In this document: positions 26,407 to 33,911 of the stretch, piece after piece
How positions within the stretch are numbered: position 1 is the stretch's first letter
How the letters are laid out: the number at the start of each line of letters is the position of its first letter
From: an uncultured Collinsella sp.
Lineage (GTDB): Bacteria > Actinomycetota > Coriobacteriia > Coriobacteriales > Coriobacteriaceae
Reading direction: 5' to 3'
Assembly: GCA_900758375.1 (NCBI GenBank)
Contig: CAAERJ010000064.1
Span: 1 to 39,982, forward strand
Length of the DNA: 39,982 bases
The notes under the pieces: model-generated
Databases searched by the model: none
What the model was told of the DNA's origin: nothing
What the model saw: only the letters and a program-made list of their open reading frames with translations
Position numbers and translations under genes: made by a program

Positions 26407-26412
26407 TATACT
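26407..26412 (+). promoter_or_regulatory. -10 element TATACT upstream of rapZ
   Basis: TATACT lies between the nanE stop and the intrinsic terminator. If used for rapZ, transcription would start near 26419 and then meet the terminator before the rapZ ribosome site. The -35 region is not recognisable. Confidence 0.4.
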
Positions 26413-26430
26413 CAATAAAGGCAATTGATC

Positions 26431-26466
26431 GCGCGGGATCCGCTGGCCGGGTCCCGCGCTTATTTT
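26431..26466 (+). terminator. Intrinsic terminator between nanE and rapZ
   Basis: An 11-bp stem GCGCGGGATCC (26431-26441) with GGGTCCCGCGC (26449-26459), containing one G-T pair, has a 7-nt loop and is followed by TTATTTT. It ends the nan cassette. Because it stops only 11 nt before the rapZ start codon and overlaps the space where a rapZ promoter would have to be, it also sits in the rapZ leader. Confidence 0.85.
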
Positions 26467-26477
26467 AGGAGGCACAC

Positions 26478-27398
26478 ATGCAAAAGGGAGATGCCATGGA
26501 TGCGGCGGAGCGCTCGGAGCGTATCCCCGATATCGTTATCATCACCGGAATGTCCGGCTCGGGCCGAACGCAAGCCATGCATGTGTTTGAGGACATGGGC
26601 TATTTTTGTATCGACAACCTGCCCCCACGCCTGATTGCCCAGCTTGCTGAGCTCGTTGGCATCAATACGGGCGTGGGCAGGCACCTTGCCGTTACCTGCG
26701 ACCTGCGTAGCCAGGGCTTGTTCGATGAACTGCTCGATGCTGTTGCCGCACTGGAAGAGCGCGAGATGAGCTGCGACATTGTGTTTCTCGAGGCGTCTGA
26801 CGAGGTGCTGATTCGCCGGTATAGCGAAAACCGTCGTCGCCATCCCATTGCAAAGCCGGGGGAGACCACGGCCGACGCTATTCAGCGTGAACGTCTGCAG
26901 CTGCAGGGCGTTCGCGATCGAGCCGATATGATTATCGACACGAGCCGCTTGCGCACTTCTGCCTTGCGCAACAAGCTGCGCATGGCTTTTTCCGAGCTGT
27001 CCGACCAGCAGCTTATGGATGTCCACGTGTTCTCGTTTGGCTTTAAGCATGGCATGCCCATCGAGGCGGATATCATGATCGATGTTCGCTTCTTGCCCAA
27101 TCCTTTCTACGATCCCGAGATGCGCACCATGACCGGTCTCGATAAGAAGGTCTCCGATTTTGTCTTGGACCACCCCAAGACCCAGGAGTTCTGGAAGGCC
27201 TGGACCCAGCTGCTCGATACGGTCATGCCGGGTTATATCGCAGAGGGCAAGCCGCAGCTTTCCATTGCTATCGGCTGCACAGGCGGACAGCACCGTAGCG
27301 TCGCCATTGCCGAGGCCACGGCCCGCTACCTGGAGGGTGCTCAGTATCATGTGAGCATCTCCCACCGTGACCTGTCGCGTGCCAACACGAAGGCATAG
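26478..27398 (+). CDS. rapZ: RNase adapter/nucleotide-binding protein RapZ (YvcJ)
   Basis: A 306-residue RapZ/YvcJ protein, known elsewhere as a regulator of glucosamine-6-P synthase RNA turnover (enterobacteria) or a GTPase of unclear role (Gram-positives). The N-terminal P-loop reads GMSGSGRT (24-31), with Arg30 in place of the usual Walker Lys; as I recall, actinobacterial RapZ proteins share this. FEDMGYFCIDNLPP (37-50) and the C-terminal GCTGGQHRSV confirm the family. The start is ATG 26478 after TTAGGAGG. Its stop is 6 nt before whiA, and the YvcK gene that usually lies between them is missing. Confidence 0.93.
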   Translation: MQKGDAMDAAERSERIPDIVIITGMSGSGRTQAMHVFEDMGYFCIDNLPPRLIAQLAELVGINTGVGRHLAVTCDLRSQGLFDELLDAVAALEEREMSCDIVFLEASDEVLIRRYSENRRRHPIAKPGETTADAIQRERLQLQGVRDRADMIIDTSRLRTSALRNKLRMAFSELSDQQLMDVHVFSFGFKHGMPIEADIMIDVRFLPNPFYDPEMRTMTGLDKKVSDFVLDHPKTQEFWKAWTQLLDTVMPGYIAEGKPQLSIAIGCTGGQHRSVAIAEATARYLEGAQYHVSISHRDLSRANTKA

Positions 27399-27404
27399 GT
27401 TTAC

Positions 27405-28334
27405 ATGTCGTTTACCGCTGAGGTGCGTGACGAGCTTGCGCGCTGCGAACCAGAATGCGAATACTGCGATTTGTCGACGCTTGCTGCGCTAACGCGTGTG
27501 AGCGGCACGCTTTCGCTGGCGGGCTCGGGACGGTACCGCTTGACGGTCGCGACCGAGACGGGTGCTGTGGCGCGCACGATGATTGCGCTGACGCATCGTA
27601 TCCTTAAGCTCAAGACCGAATTCACGGTTCGTAAGTCGGTCCTGCACAAGGTACGAAACTATCTCATCACCTTGCCCGATCAGCCCGATTTGGATAAGGC
27701 TCTGGTGCTGCTGGGCATTCTCGACCGTAGGGGAGGGCTCGTCGCGGGTGTGCCGCGCCACATCGTCGCCCGTCCTTGCTGCAGGCTCGCCTATATTCGC
27801 GGTGCGCTGATTGCCGGAGGCTTTGTTGCCGACCCGCGTGGCGATTTTCATTTGGAGATCGCGGTTCAGGGCGAGGAGTATGCAAAGGGACTTTGCGACC
27901 TTCTGGAGCAGATTGGAGTTCACGCCCGCGTCAATGCGCGTCGCGGCTCGTATGCCGTGTACATCAAGAGTGCCGAGGAGATTAAACGTCTGTTACAGCT
28001 GATTGGCGCCAAGCGCAGCGTTGCCGAGATTGAAGAGGCCCGCGCGGTTAAGCTGGTGAAGAACGACGTGAATCGTCGCGTGAACGCAGAGCTTGCCAAC
28101 CAGACCAGAAGTGCCGGTGCCGCCCAACATCAGCTTGCGCTCATCGATGAGCTTGATCGGCGCGGTTTGCGCGAAACGCTGCCGGACGCTCTGGCAGTTT
28201 TTTGTGACTTACGCGAGCGTTACCCCGATCTCTCACTGCGAGATTTGGGGGAAATGGCCGACCCTCCTTTGTCGAAGTCGGCCTTGTATCACCGTGTTTT
28301 GCGCCTTGAAAAGCTCATTGAAGCAAGCGGGTAG
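27405..28334 (+). CDS. whiA: WhiA DNA-binding regulator
   Basis: A 309-residue WhiA: an N-terminal LAGLIDADG-endonuclease-like fold without nuclease function (about 1-210) and a C-terminal helix-turn-helix (about 270-305, LSLRDLGEMADPPLSKSALYHRVLRLEKL). In Streptomyces it controls sporulation septation with WhiB; in non-sporulating Gram-positives it affects cell division and metabolism. The start is ATG 27405 with only a weak AUAGG site, suggesting coupling to rapZ. It is followed by a 193-nt regulatory gap before gap. Confidence 0.95.
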   Translation: MSFTAEVRDELARCEPECEYCDLSTLAALTRVSGTLSLAGSGRYRLTVATETGAVARTMIALTHRILKLKTEFTVRKSVLHKVRNYLITLPDQPDLDKALVLLGILDRRGGLVAGVPRHIVARPCCRLAYIRGALIAGGFVADPRGDFHLEIAVQGEEYAKGLCDLLEQIGVHARVNARRGSYAVYIKSAEEIKRLLQLIGAKRSVAEIEEARAVKLVKNDVNRRVNAELANQTRSAGAAQHQLALIDELDRRGLRETLPDALAVFCDLRERYPDLSLRDLGEMADPPLSKSALYHRVLRLEKLIEASG

Positions 28335-28398
28335 TTTAACGCAATAGCTTTTATGGTGGTTTAACTGCTGTTTTATACGTTAAAGCGTTTTAACGCAA
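28335..28398. repeat. Repeated TTTAACG boxes in the whiA-gap gap
   Basis: TTTAACGCAA occurs twice as an exact 10-bp direct repeat (28335-28344 and 28389-28398). The second copy also forms a 7-bp inverted repeat, CGTTAAA-GCGT-TTTAACG (28378-28395). These A/T-rich repeats stand out from the G+C-rich surroundings and lie upstream of the gap promoter candidate, fitting a regulator-binding array. Confidence 0.5.
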
Positions 28399-28425
28399 AT
28401 TTGATTTTCAATTTCGAGCATTCTC

Positions 28426-28455
28426 GTGAAATTCAAGCCAAAAAAAAGGTATATT
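28426..28455 (+). promoter_or_regulatory. Promoter candidate for gap
   Basis: GTGAAA (28426-28431) and TATATT (28450-28455) are separated by 18 nt and match the sigma-A consensus reasonably. A leader of about 65 nt would precede the gap start with its strong GAAAGGAGAC site. Confidence 0.55.
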
Positions 28456-28527
28456 AGGCGAGTGGTTAGTTTGTGGGCCTCAACGGCAGGCGCTGTAGCT
28501 TGCGGGGGCCTTACGAAAGGAGACACA

Positions 28528-29553
28528 ATGGCAGTAAAGGTTGCTATTAACGGCTTCGGTCGCATCGGTCGTCTGGCCTTCCGCCAGATGTTCGGTCATG
28601 AGGGCTCCGAGATCGTCGCTATCAACGACCTCACCTCTCCCGATATGCTCGCTTACCTGCTGAAGTACGACTCCACGCAGGGCAACTATGCTCGCGATCA
28701 CGAGGTCGTCGCTGGCGAGGATTCCATCACCGTTGACGGCAAGGAGATCAAGATCTACAAGGAGGCCGACGCCAACAACCTGCCTTGGGGCGACCTCGAC
28801 GTCGACGTCGTTCTCGAGTGCACCGGCTTCTACACCAGCAAGGCTAAGGCTCAGGCCCACATCAACGCTGGCGCCAAGAAGGTCGTCATCTCCGCTCCGG
28901 CCGGCAGCGATCTGCCCACCATCGTGTACAACGTCAACCATGAGACGCTGACCGCTGAGGACAACATCATCTCCGCTGCTTCCTGCACCACCAACTGCCT
29001 CGCCCCGATGGCCAAGGGCCTGAACGACTTCGCTCCCATCGTCTCCGGCATCATGACCACCATCCACGCCTTCACCGGCGACCAGATGCCGCTCGACGGC
29101 CCGCAGCGCAAGGGCAACTTCCGTCGCTCCCGCGCCTGCTCCGAGAACATCGTCCCGAACACCACGGGCGCTGCCAAGGCCATCGGCCTGGTTCTCCCCG
29201 AGCTCAACGGCAAGCTCATCGGTGCCGCCCAGCGCGTCCCGACGCCGACCGGCTCGCTGACCAACCTCTACGCCGTCGTTGACAAGAAGGTCACCGTCGA
29301 CGAGGTCAACGCTGCCATGAAGGCCTACGCCGAGACCATCCCCGATACCTTCGCCTACAACGAGGACCAGATCGTCTCCCGCGACATCGTCGGCGAGACC
29401 CACGGCTCCATCTTCGACGCCACTCAGACCATGTGCTCTGATCTCGGCAACGGCCAGACCCTCGTTCAGGTCACCTCTTGGTACGACAACGAGAACTCCT
29501 ACACCTCTCAGATGGTCCGCACCATCAAGTACTTCGAGAAGTTCGTTGCTTAA
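28528..29553 (+). CDS. gap: Glyceraldehyde-3-phosphate dehydrogenase, type I
   Basis: Glycolytic enzyme that oxidises glyceraldehyde-3-P to 1,3-bisphosphoglycerate with NAD. The 341-residue protein has the Rossmann start INGFGRIGRL (7-16), Asp34 at the NAD ribose position favouring NAD over NADP, catalytic Cys153 in ASCTTNC and the SWYDNENSY motif near the C-terminus. The start is ATG 28528 behind GAAAGGAGAC; an upstream in-frame extension crosses the promoter. Very biased codons point to high expression. A strong terminator separates it from pgk. Confidence 0.98.
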   Translation: MAVKVAINGFGRIGRLAFRQMFGHEGSEIVAINDLTSPDMLAYLLKYDSTQGNYARDHEVVAGEDSITVDGKEIKIYKEADANNLPWGDLDVDVVLECTGFYTSKAKAQAHINAGAKKVVISAPAGSDLPTIVYNVNHETLTAEDNIISAASCTTNCLAPMAKGLNDFAPIVSGIMTTIHAFTGDQMPLDGPQRKGNFRRSRACSENIVPNTTGAAKAIGLVLPELNGKLIGAAQRVPTPTGSLTNLYAVVDKKVTVDEVNAAMKAYAETIPDTFAYNEDQIVSRDIVGETHGSIFDATQTMCSDLGNGQTLVQVTSWYDNENSYTSQMVRTIKYFEKFVA

Positions 29554-29592
29554 TTTAGCTTTTAGCGAATAGCTCGTTGAGCGTCTAAAGAA

Positions 29593-29637
29593 GGGCGCGG
29601 CCTCATAGGGCTTACACCCTAGGGTCGCGCCCTTTTT
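29593..29637 (+). terminator. Terminator between gap and pgk
   Basis: GGGCGCG (29593-29599) pairs with CGCGCCC (29626-29632), the stem continues imperfectly inward (ATAGGG with CCCTA), and TTTTT follows. It is convincing as an intrinsic terminator, yet no clear promoter lies between it and pgk, so it may act as a partial terminator that sets gap above pgk. Confidence 0.8.
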
Positions 29638-29647
29638 ATAGGAAATC

Positions 29648-29670
29648 GTCTGCCGTAATGGGAGGCAGAC
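29648..29670 (+). other. Small stem-loop in the pgk leader
   Basis: GTCTGCC (29648-29654) and GGCAGAC (29664-29670) form a perfect 7-bp stem with a 9-nt loop just before the pgk ribosome site. It may stabilise a processed 5' end. Confidence 0.4.
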
Positions 29671-29693
29671 ACGTACGAAAGGTAGAAGCAAAC

Positions 29694-30884
29694 ATGGCCT
29701 TTACCAAGAAGACCGTCCGCGACATCGATGTCGACGGCAAGCGCGTTCTCGTCCGCGTTGACTTCAACGTGCCTATCAAGGATGGCGTCGTTGGCGACAC
29801 CACCCGTATCAAGGCTGCCCTGCCCACCATCAACTACCTCGTTGAGCACAACGCTCGCGTCATCCTCATGAGCCACCTCGGCCGTCCTGAGGGCACTGGC
29901 TTCCAGCCCGAGCTTTCCCTCGAGCCTGTCGCCAAGAAGCTCGCTGAGCTCTCTGGCCTTGACGTTGCTTTTGTTGCCGACACGTATGGCGAGAAGGCCG
30001 CCGAGGCTGTCGCCGCCGTCGAGCCGGGCAAGGTCCTCGTTCTCGAGAACGTCCGTTTTGACAAGCGTGAGAAGAAGAACGATCCCGAGATCGCCAAGAA
30101 GCTCGCTTCCTATGGTGACGTCTTCGTTCTCGATGCCTTCGGCACCGCACACCGCGCCCAGGGTTCCGTCGTGGGCCCCGCCGCTTACCTGCCTGCCGTC
30201 GCCGGCTTCCTGCTCGAGAAGGAGGTCGACACGCTGACCGGCATCTTCGCCGAGCCCGAGCGCCCCTTCGTCGCCATCGTCGGCGGTTCCAAGGTTTCCT
30301 CCAAGATCGGCGTTCTCGATCACCTCATCGACTCCGCTGATACCCTGATCATCGGTGGCGGCATGGCCTACACCTTCTTCCTGGCTCAGGGCCTGTCCGT
30401 CGGTCAGTCCCTCAAGGAAGAGGACTGGGTCGAGCGCGCCGGTGAGATGCTCAAGAAGGCCGAGGAGAAGGGCGTCAAGATCCTGCTCCCCATCGACAAC
30501 CGCGTTGCTGATCACTTTGGCGAGGACGCTGTCCCCGAGGTTGTCGCTTCCGACGCTATCCCCGACGACCGTGAGGGTATGGACATCGGCCCCAAGACCG
30601 AGGAGCTCTACGCCGAGGCTGTCAAGGGTGCCAAGACTGTGTTCTGGAATGGCCCCATGGGCGTCTTCGAGTTCGATAACTTCGCTCACGGCACCCAGGC
30701 TATCGCCGAGGCTGTCGCCGAGGCTGATTGCACCTCGATCATCGGTGGTGGCGACTCTGTCGCAGCCGTCAACAAGTTCAACCTGGCCGACAAGATGAGC
30801 TGGATCTCTACCGGTGGTGGCGCTTCCATGGAGCTCGTCGAGGGTAAGGCCCTGCCCGGAGTGGAGGCGCTTCTCGATGCCTAA
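29694..30884 (+). CDS. pgk: Phosphoglycerate kinase
   Basis: Makes ATP from 1,3-bisphosphoglycerate. The 396-residue protein carries the N-domain motif RVDFNVPIKDG, SHLGRPEG, the GGSKVSSKI hinge region and the C-terminal nucleotide-binding GGGDSVAAVNKF. The length is typical. The start is ATG 29694 behind GAAAGGTAGAAG; an in-frame ATG 36 nt upstream lies within the leader stem. The last 8 nt overlap tpiA, so pgk and tpiA are translationally coupled. Confidence 0.98.
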   Translation: MAFTKKTVRDIDVDGKRVLVRVDFNVPIKDGVVGDTTRIKAALPTINYLVEHNARVILMSHLGRPEGTGFQPELSLEPVAKKLAELSGLDVAFVADTYGEKAAEAVAAVEPGKVLVLENVRFDKREKKNDPEIAKKLASYGDVFVLDAFGTAHRAQGSVVGPAAYLPAVAGFLLEKEVDTLTGIFAEPERPFVAIVGGSKVSSKIGVLDHLIDSADTLIIGGGMAYTFFLAQGLSVGQSLKEEDWVERAGEMLKKAEEKGVKILLPIDNRVADHFGEDAVPEVVASDAIPDDREGMDIGPKTEELYAEAVKGAKTVFWNGPMGVFEFDNFAHGTQAIAEAVAEADCTSIIGGGDSVAAVNKFNLADKMSWISTGGGASMELVEGKALPGVEALLDA

Positions 30885-31644
30885 TCGCACCCTTCTTATC
30901 GCTGGTAACTGGAAGATGAACAACGACGTCGCCGAGGCCGCCAAGCTCGCCGACGAGCTGGCTCAGGCTCTGCCCGAGGTTCCGGCTGGCGTCGAGGTGC
31001 TCGTCTGCCCTCCGACCATCGACATCACCACGGTTCATGACCGTATTCAGGCTGCCCCCATCGCCCTCGGTGCACAGAACGTGTACTGGGAGGCCAAGGG
31101 TGCCTTCACCGGTGAGTCTTCTTGCGACATGCTCAAGTCCGCTGGCTGCACCTACTGCATCATCGGTCACTCCGAGCGTCGTGATTACTTCCACGAGACC
31201 GACGAGGATCAGAACAAGAAGGCCAAGGCCCTCGTTGCCGCCGGTCTTGTTCCTGTCTTCTGCTGCGGCGAGTCCCTTGAGGTCCGCGAGGCCGGCACCT
31301 ATGTCGAGCACGTCGTGAACCAGGTCAAGGCTGGTCTCGAGGGTCTCGAGATCACTTGCCCCAAGCAGGTCGTCGTCGCCTACGAGCCCATCTGGGCCAT
31401 CGGCACCGGTAAGACCGCTACCGCCGAGGACGCTCAGGAGGTCTGCGGCGCTATCCGTGAGACCCTCAAGGAGATGTTCGGTGAGGAGCTCGCCGACGGC
31501 ATCCGCGTTCTCTATGGTGGCTCTGCCAAGCCCGGCAACATCGCCGAGCTCGTCGCCAAGCCCGACGTCGACGGCGCCCTCGTGGGCGGCGCTTCGCTCA
31601 AGGCTGCCGACTTCGCCTCTATGGTCGTCAAGGCAGGCGAGTAG
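30877..31644 (+). CDS. tpiA: Triosephosphate isomerase
   Basis: Interconverts dihydroxyacetone phosphate and glyceraldehyde-3-P. The 255-residue protein has NWKMN with Lys13, the electrophile His98 in IGHSERR, catalytic Glu170 in AYEPIWAIGTGK and the phosphate-binding YGGSAKPGN. The start is ATG 30877, inside the end of pgk, with GGAGTGGAGG as its site. It ends 5 nt before gpmI. Confidence 0.98.
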   Translation: MPNRTLLIAGNWKMNNDVAEAAKLADELAQALPEVPAGVEVLVCPPTIDITTVHDRIQAAPIALGAQNVYWEAKGAFTGESSCDMLKSAGCTYCIIGHSERRDYFHETDEDQNKKAKALVAAGLVPVFCCGESLEVREAGTYVEHVVNQVKAGLEGLEITCPKQVVVAYEPIWAIGTGKTATAEDAQEVCGAIRETLKEMFGEELADGIRVLYGGSAKPGNIAELVAKPDVDGALVGGASLKAADFASMVVKAGE

Positions 31645-31649
31645 GACAT

Positions 31650-33203
31650 ATGGCACAGCGTCATCTTCCTGCACTCCTGATCATCATGGATGGTTGCGGC
31701 CTGGCTCCGGCCGATGGCGAGAACGCCGTCGCCGCTGCCAAGACGCCCTTTCTCGATAGCCTGTACGAGAAGTACCCCCACACCACGCTCGGCGCTTCGG
31801 GCGAGGACGTGGGTCTTCCCGATGGCCAGATGGGCAACTCCGAGGTGGGTCACCTCAACATCGGTGCCGGCCGCATCGTGTTCCAGGAGCTTTCGCGCAT
31901 CAACAATGCCATCAAGGACGGCTCCATCGCCAAGAACGAGGTCTTCGTCAAGGCTATGGACGACGTCAAGGCTGACGGCAAGACTCTCCACCTCATGGGC
32001 CTTATGAGCCCTGGCGGTGTTCATTCTCATATGAGCCACGTCGAGGCTCTGGTCAAGATGGCTGCCGAGCACGGTGTCAAGACCGTTCGCGTCCACGCCT
32101 TCATGGATGGTCGCGACGTTGACCCGCAGTCCGGTGCCGGTTACATGAGTGAGTTCTGCGCCTTCCTGGCTAAGATCTCCGAGGAGACCGGTTGCGACGC
32201 TCGCGTTGCCACCGTCTCGGGCCGTTATTGGGCCATGGACCGCGACAACCGTTGGGAGCGCATCCAGCGCGCCTACGATGTCATGGTCAACGCATCCGAT
32301 GCCGATACCGACCCTGTTGCCGGTATCAAGGCCTACTACGAGAAGGATCCGCGCGGCGACGAGTTCGTCGAGCCCTTCGCTGCCCACAACGAGGGCATCC
32401 ACGAGGGCGACGCGGCCATCTTCTTCAACTTCCGTCCCGACCGCGCTCGTCAGATGACTCGCGTGTTCACGGACAAGGAGTTCGACGGCTTTGAGCGCGA
32501 GCAGATCAAGCTTTCGCACTTTGTGACGATGACCGAGTACGACCCGACGTTTGACGTCGAGGTCGCCTTCCCCAAGACGTTCCCCGAGAACGTTCTGGCC
32601 GACGTTATCGCCGCCAATGGCCTGAAGCAGCTGCACACCGCCGAGACCGAGAAGTACGCCCACGTGACGTTCTTCCTCAACGGCGGCATCGAGGAGCCCA
32701 AGGAGGGCGAGGAGCGCGTGCTCGTCGCTTCTCCCAAGGTCGCTACCTACGACCTGCAACCTGAGATGAGCGCTCCCGAGGTTACCGAGAAGCTTGTCGC
32801 CGCCATCAACGAGGATCGCGCTGATTTCTACATCGTGAACTTCGCAAACTGCGACATGGTTGGTCACACCGGTGTCTTCGACGCTGCCGTTAAGGCCGTC
32901 GAGGCTGTTGACGATGCCCTGTCCAAGGTTGTCCCGGCGATTCTCGCTAAGGGCGGCTTTGCGCTGATTACCGCCGATCACGGCAACGCCGATCACATGT
33001 TTGACGTTGCTTCCGACGGTTCCAAGCATCCGTTCACGGCTCACACCACCAACCGCGTGCCGTTCATCATCGTTGATGAGAAGGCACAGCTCACCGGTAT
33101 CGAGGACGGCCGTCTTTCCGATATCGCTCCGACCATGCTCACCATGGCTGGTATTGAGCCTTCCGCCGAGATGACGGGTCGCGTACTCGCCACCGAGGCC
33201 TAA
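31650..33203 (+). CDS. gpmI: 2,3-bisphosphoglycerate-independent phosphoglycerate mutase
   Basis: Metal-dependent enzyme that converts 3-phosphoglycerate to 2-phosphoglycerate. At 517 residues it fits the GpmI family: MDGCGLAP with metal ligand Asp14, phosphoserine Ser64 in GNSEVGHLNIG, MDGRDVDP, and the C-terminal metal cluster TADHGNADHM. The start is ATG 31650. Its place between tpiA and secG completes a triose-to-2-phosphoglycerate run; enolase is not in the window. A strong terminator follows. Confidence 0.97.
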   Translation: MAQRHLPALLIIMDGCGLAPADGENAVAAAKTPFLDSLYEKYPHTTLGASGEDVGLPDGQMGNSEVGHLNIGAGRIVFQELSRINNAIKDGSIAKNEVFVKAMDDVKADGKTLHLMGLMSPGGVHSHMSHVEALVKMAAEHGVKTVRVHAFMDGRDVDPQSGAGYMSEFCAFLAKISEETGCDARVATVSGRYWAMDRDNRWERIQRAYDVMVNASDADTDPVAGIKAYYEKDPRGDEFVEPFAAHNEGIHEGDAAIFFNFRPDRARQMTRVFTDKEFDGFEREQIKLSHFVTMTEYDPTFDVEVAFPKTFPENVLADVIAANGLKQLHTAETEKYAHVTFFLNGGIEEPKEGEERVLVASPKVATYDLQPEMSAPEVTEKLVAAINEDRADFYIVNFANCDMVGHTGVFDAAVKAVEAVDDALSKVVPAILAKGGFALITADHGNADHMFDVASDGSKHPFTAHTTNRVPFIIVDEKAQLTGIEDGRLSDIAPTMLTMAGIEPSAEMTGRVLATEA

Positions 33204-33226
33204 TAGAAAACAAATACCGTTTTCTA
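33204..33226 (+). other. A/T-rich stem-loop after gpmI
   Basis: TAGAAAAC (33204-33211) and GTTTTCTA (33219-33226) form a perfect 8-bp stem with a 7-nt loop immediately after the gpmI stop, just ahead of the main terminator. It may be a 3'-end stabiliser. Confidence 0.4.
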
Positions 33227-33232
33227 GTAAGG

Positions 33233-33265
33233 GGGTTGTCCACAACCGGACAACCCTCTTTTTTT
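33233..33265 (+). terminator. Intrinsic terminator after gpmI
   Basis: GGGTTGTCC (33233-33241) and GGACAACCC (33248-33256) form a perfect 9-bp stem with a 6-nt loop, followed by TCTTTTTTT. A textbook terminator closing the glycolytic operon. Confidence 0.92.
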
Positions 33266-33317
33266 GCGCTATTTCTACCTCGTCACCAAATGGCTGATGG
33301 GGGAGTGCTGGGGGTTG

Positions 33318-33326
33318 TGGTACAGT
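33318..33326 (+). promoter_or_regulatory. Extended -10 promoter candidate for secG
   Basis: TGGTACAGT is an extended -10 (TG-N-TACAGT) 36 nt before secG, with no clear -35. It lies just after the gpmI terminator, so secG must have its own promoter here. Confidence 0.5.
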
Positions 33327-33362
33327 ACTGGAGTTTGAATTGTTCTATTAAGGAGCTTATCT

Positions 33363-33617
33363 ATGGGTCCGTTTCAGATTCTTCTGTTTGTCGTTTGGGC
33401 TGTCTCTGCCGTGGCGCTGACGATTCTCGTCCTGATGCACTCTGGTAAGGGCACCGGCGTTTCGGATATGATCGCTAGCTCGCTGTATAACTCCAGCTCT
33501 GCCACGGGCGTCATGGAGCAGAACCTCGATCGCCTGACGGTAATTATGGCCGTCGTTTTTGCCGTGTGTGTCGTCCTGTGCATGTTCTTCTTCCCGCAGG
33601 GTATCGTCGGCTACTAA
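33363..33617 (+). CDS. secG: Preprotein translocase subunit SecG
   Basis: Small membrane subunit of the SecYEG translocon. The 84-residue protein has two hydrophobic segments (about residues 5-26 and 58-77) with the conserved loop LMHSGKGTGVSDM between them, as in Gram-positive SecG. The start is ATG 33363 with TTAAGGAG. Its position after tpiA/gpmI fits the widespread gap-pgk-tpiA-secG order. Confidence 0.94.
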   Translation: MGPFQILLFVVWAVSAVALTILVLMHSGKGTGVSDMIASSLYNSSSATGVMEQNLDRLTVIMAVVFAVCVVLCMFFFPQGIVGY

Positions 33618-33639
33618 GCACGAGCCACATAAATACTTG

Positions 33640-33670
33640 AAAAGGGTTCCGCAAGTGCGGGACCCTTTTT
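33640..33670 (+). terminator. Intrinsic terminator after secG
   Basis: AAAAGGGTtCCGC (33640-33652) pairs with GCGGgACCCTTTTT (33657-33670) around AAGT, with one internal mismatch and a terminal T-run. It closes the secG transcript. Confidence 0.9.
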
Positions 33671-33738
33671 GTTTACATATTTGTAACAGAGCCAAAATAT
33701 CCCCACATACTTCGCCCAACTAAAGAAATTCTCGACCG

Positions 33739-33772
33739 TTGACCGGAATTAGCCCCAAATCGTGCATAAAAT
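33739..33772 (+). promoter_or_regulatory. Possible promoter for the opp operon
   Basis: TTGACC (33739-33744) and TAAAAT (33767-33772) lie in the 294-nt gap before oppA, but the 22-nt spacing is too wide, so one of the two may be coincidental. TACTGT at 33777-33782 is an alternative -10. The rest of the leader to 33898 shows no clear structure. Confidence 0.3.
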
Positions 33773-33911
33773 GCGCTACTGTATTGAGAAACGTTGGTTC
33801 GTTGTGCATAACCAGCCATAGCAACGGGCGGCGTTTTGATGGTTCGGATCGGATTGTCTCGACATGTGTCCGACTGAACATTTCTTTGTCCTATCTCATA
33901 AGGAGGATGGC

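Noticed and set aside
15587..26466. The nan cassette as a recent mobile island
   Set aside because: No integrase, transposase, tRNA, direct repeats at the ends or change in codon style is visible. The unusual location is noted, but recent transfer is not supported.
26549..26570. RapZ P-loop Arg30 as an inactivating mutation
   Set aside because: As I recall, Arg replaces Lys at this position in other actinobacterial RapZ proteins too, so it is a lineage trait and not damage to this copy.
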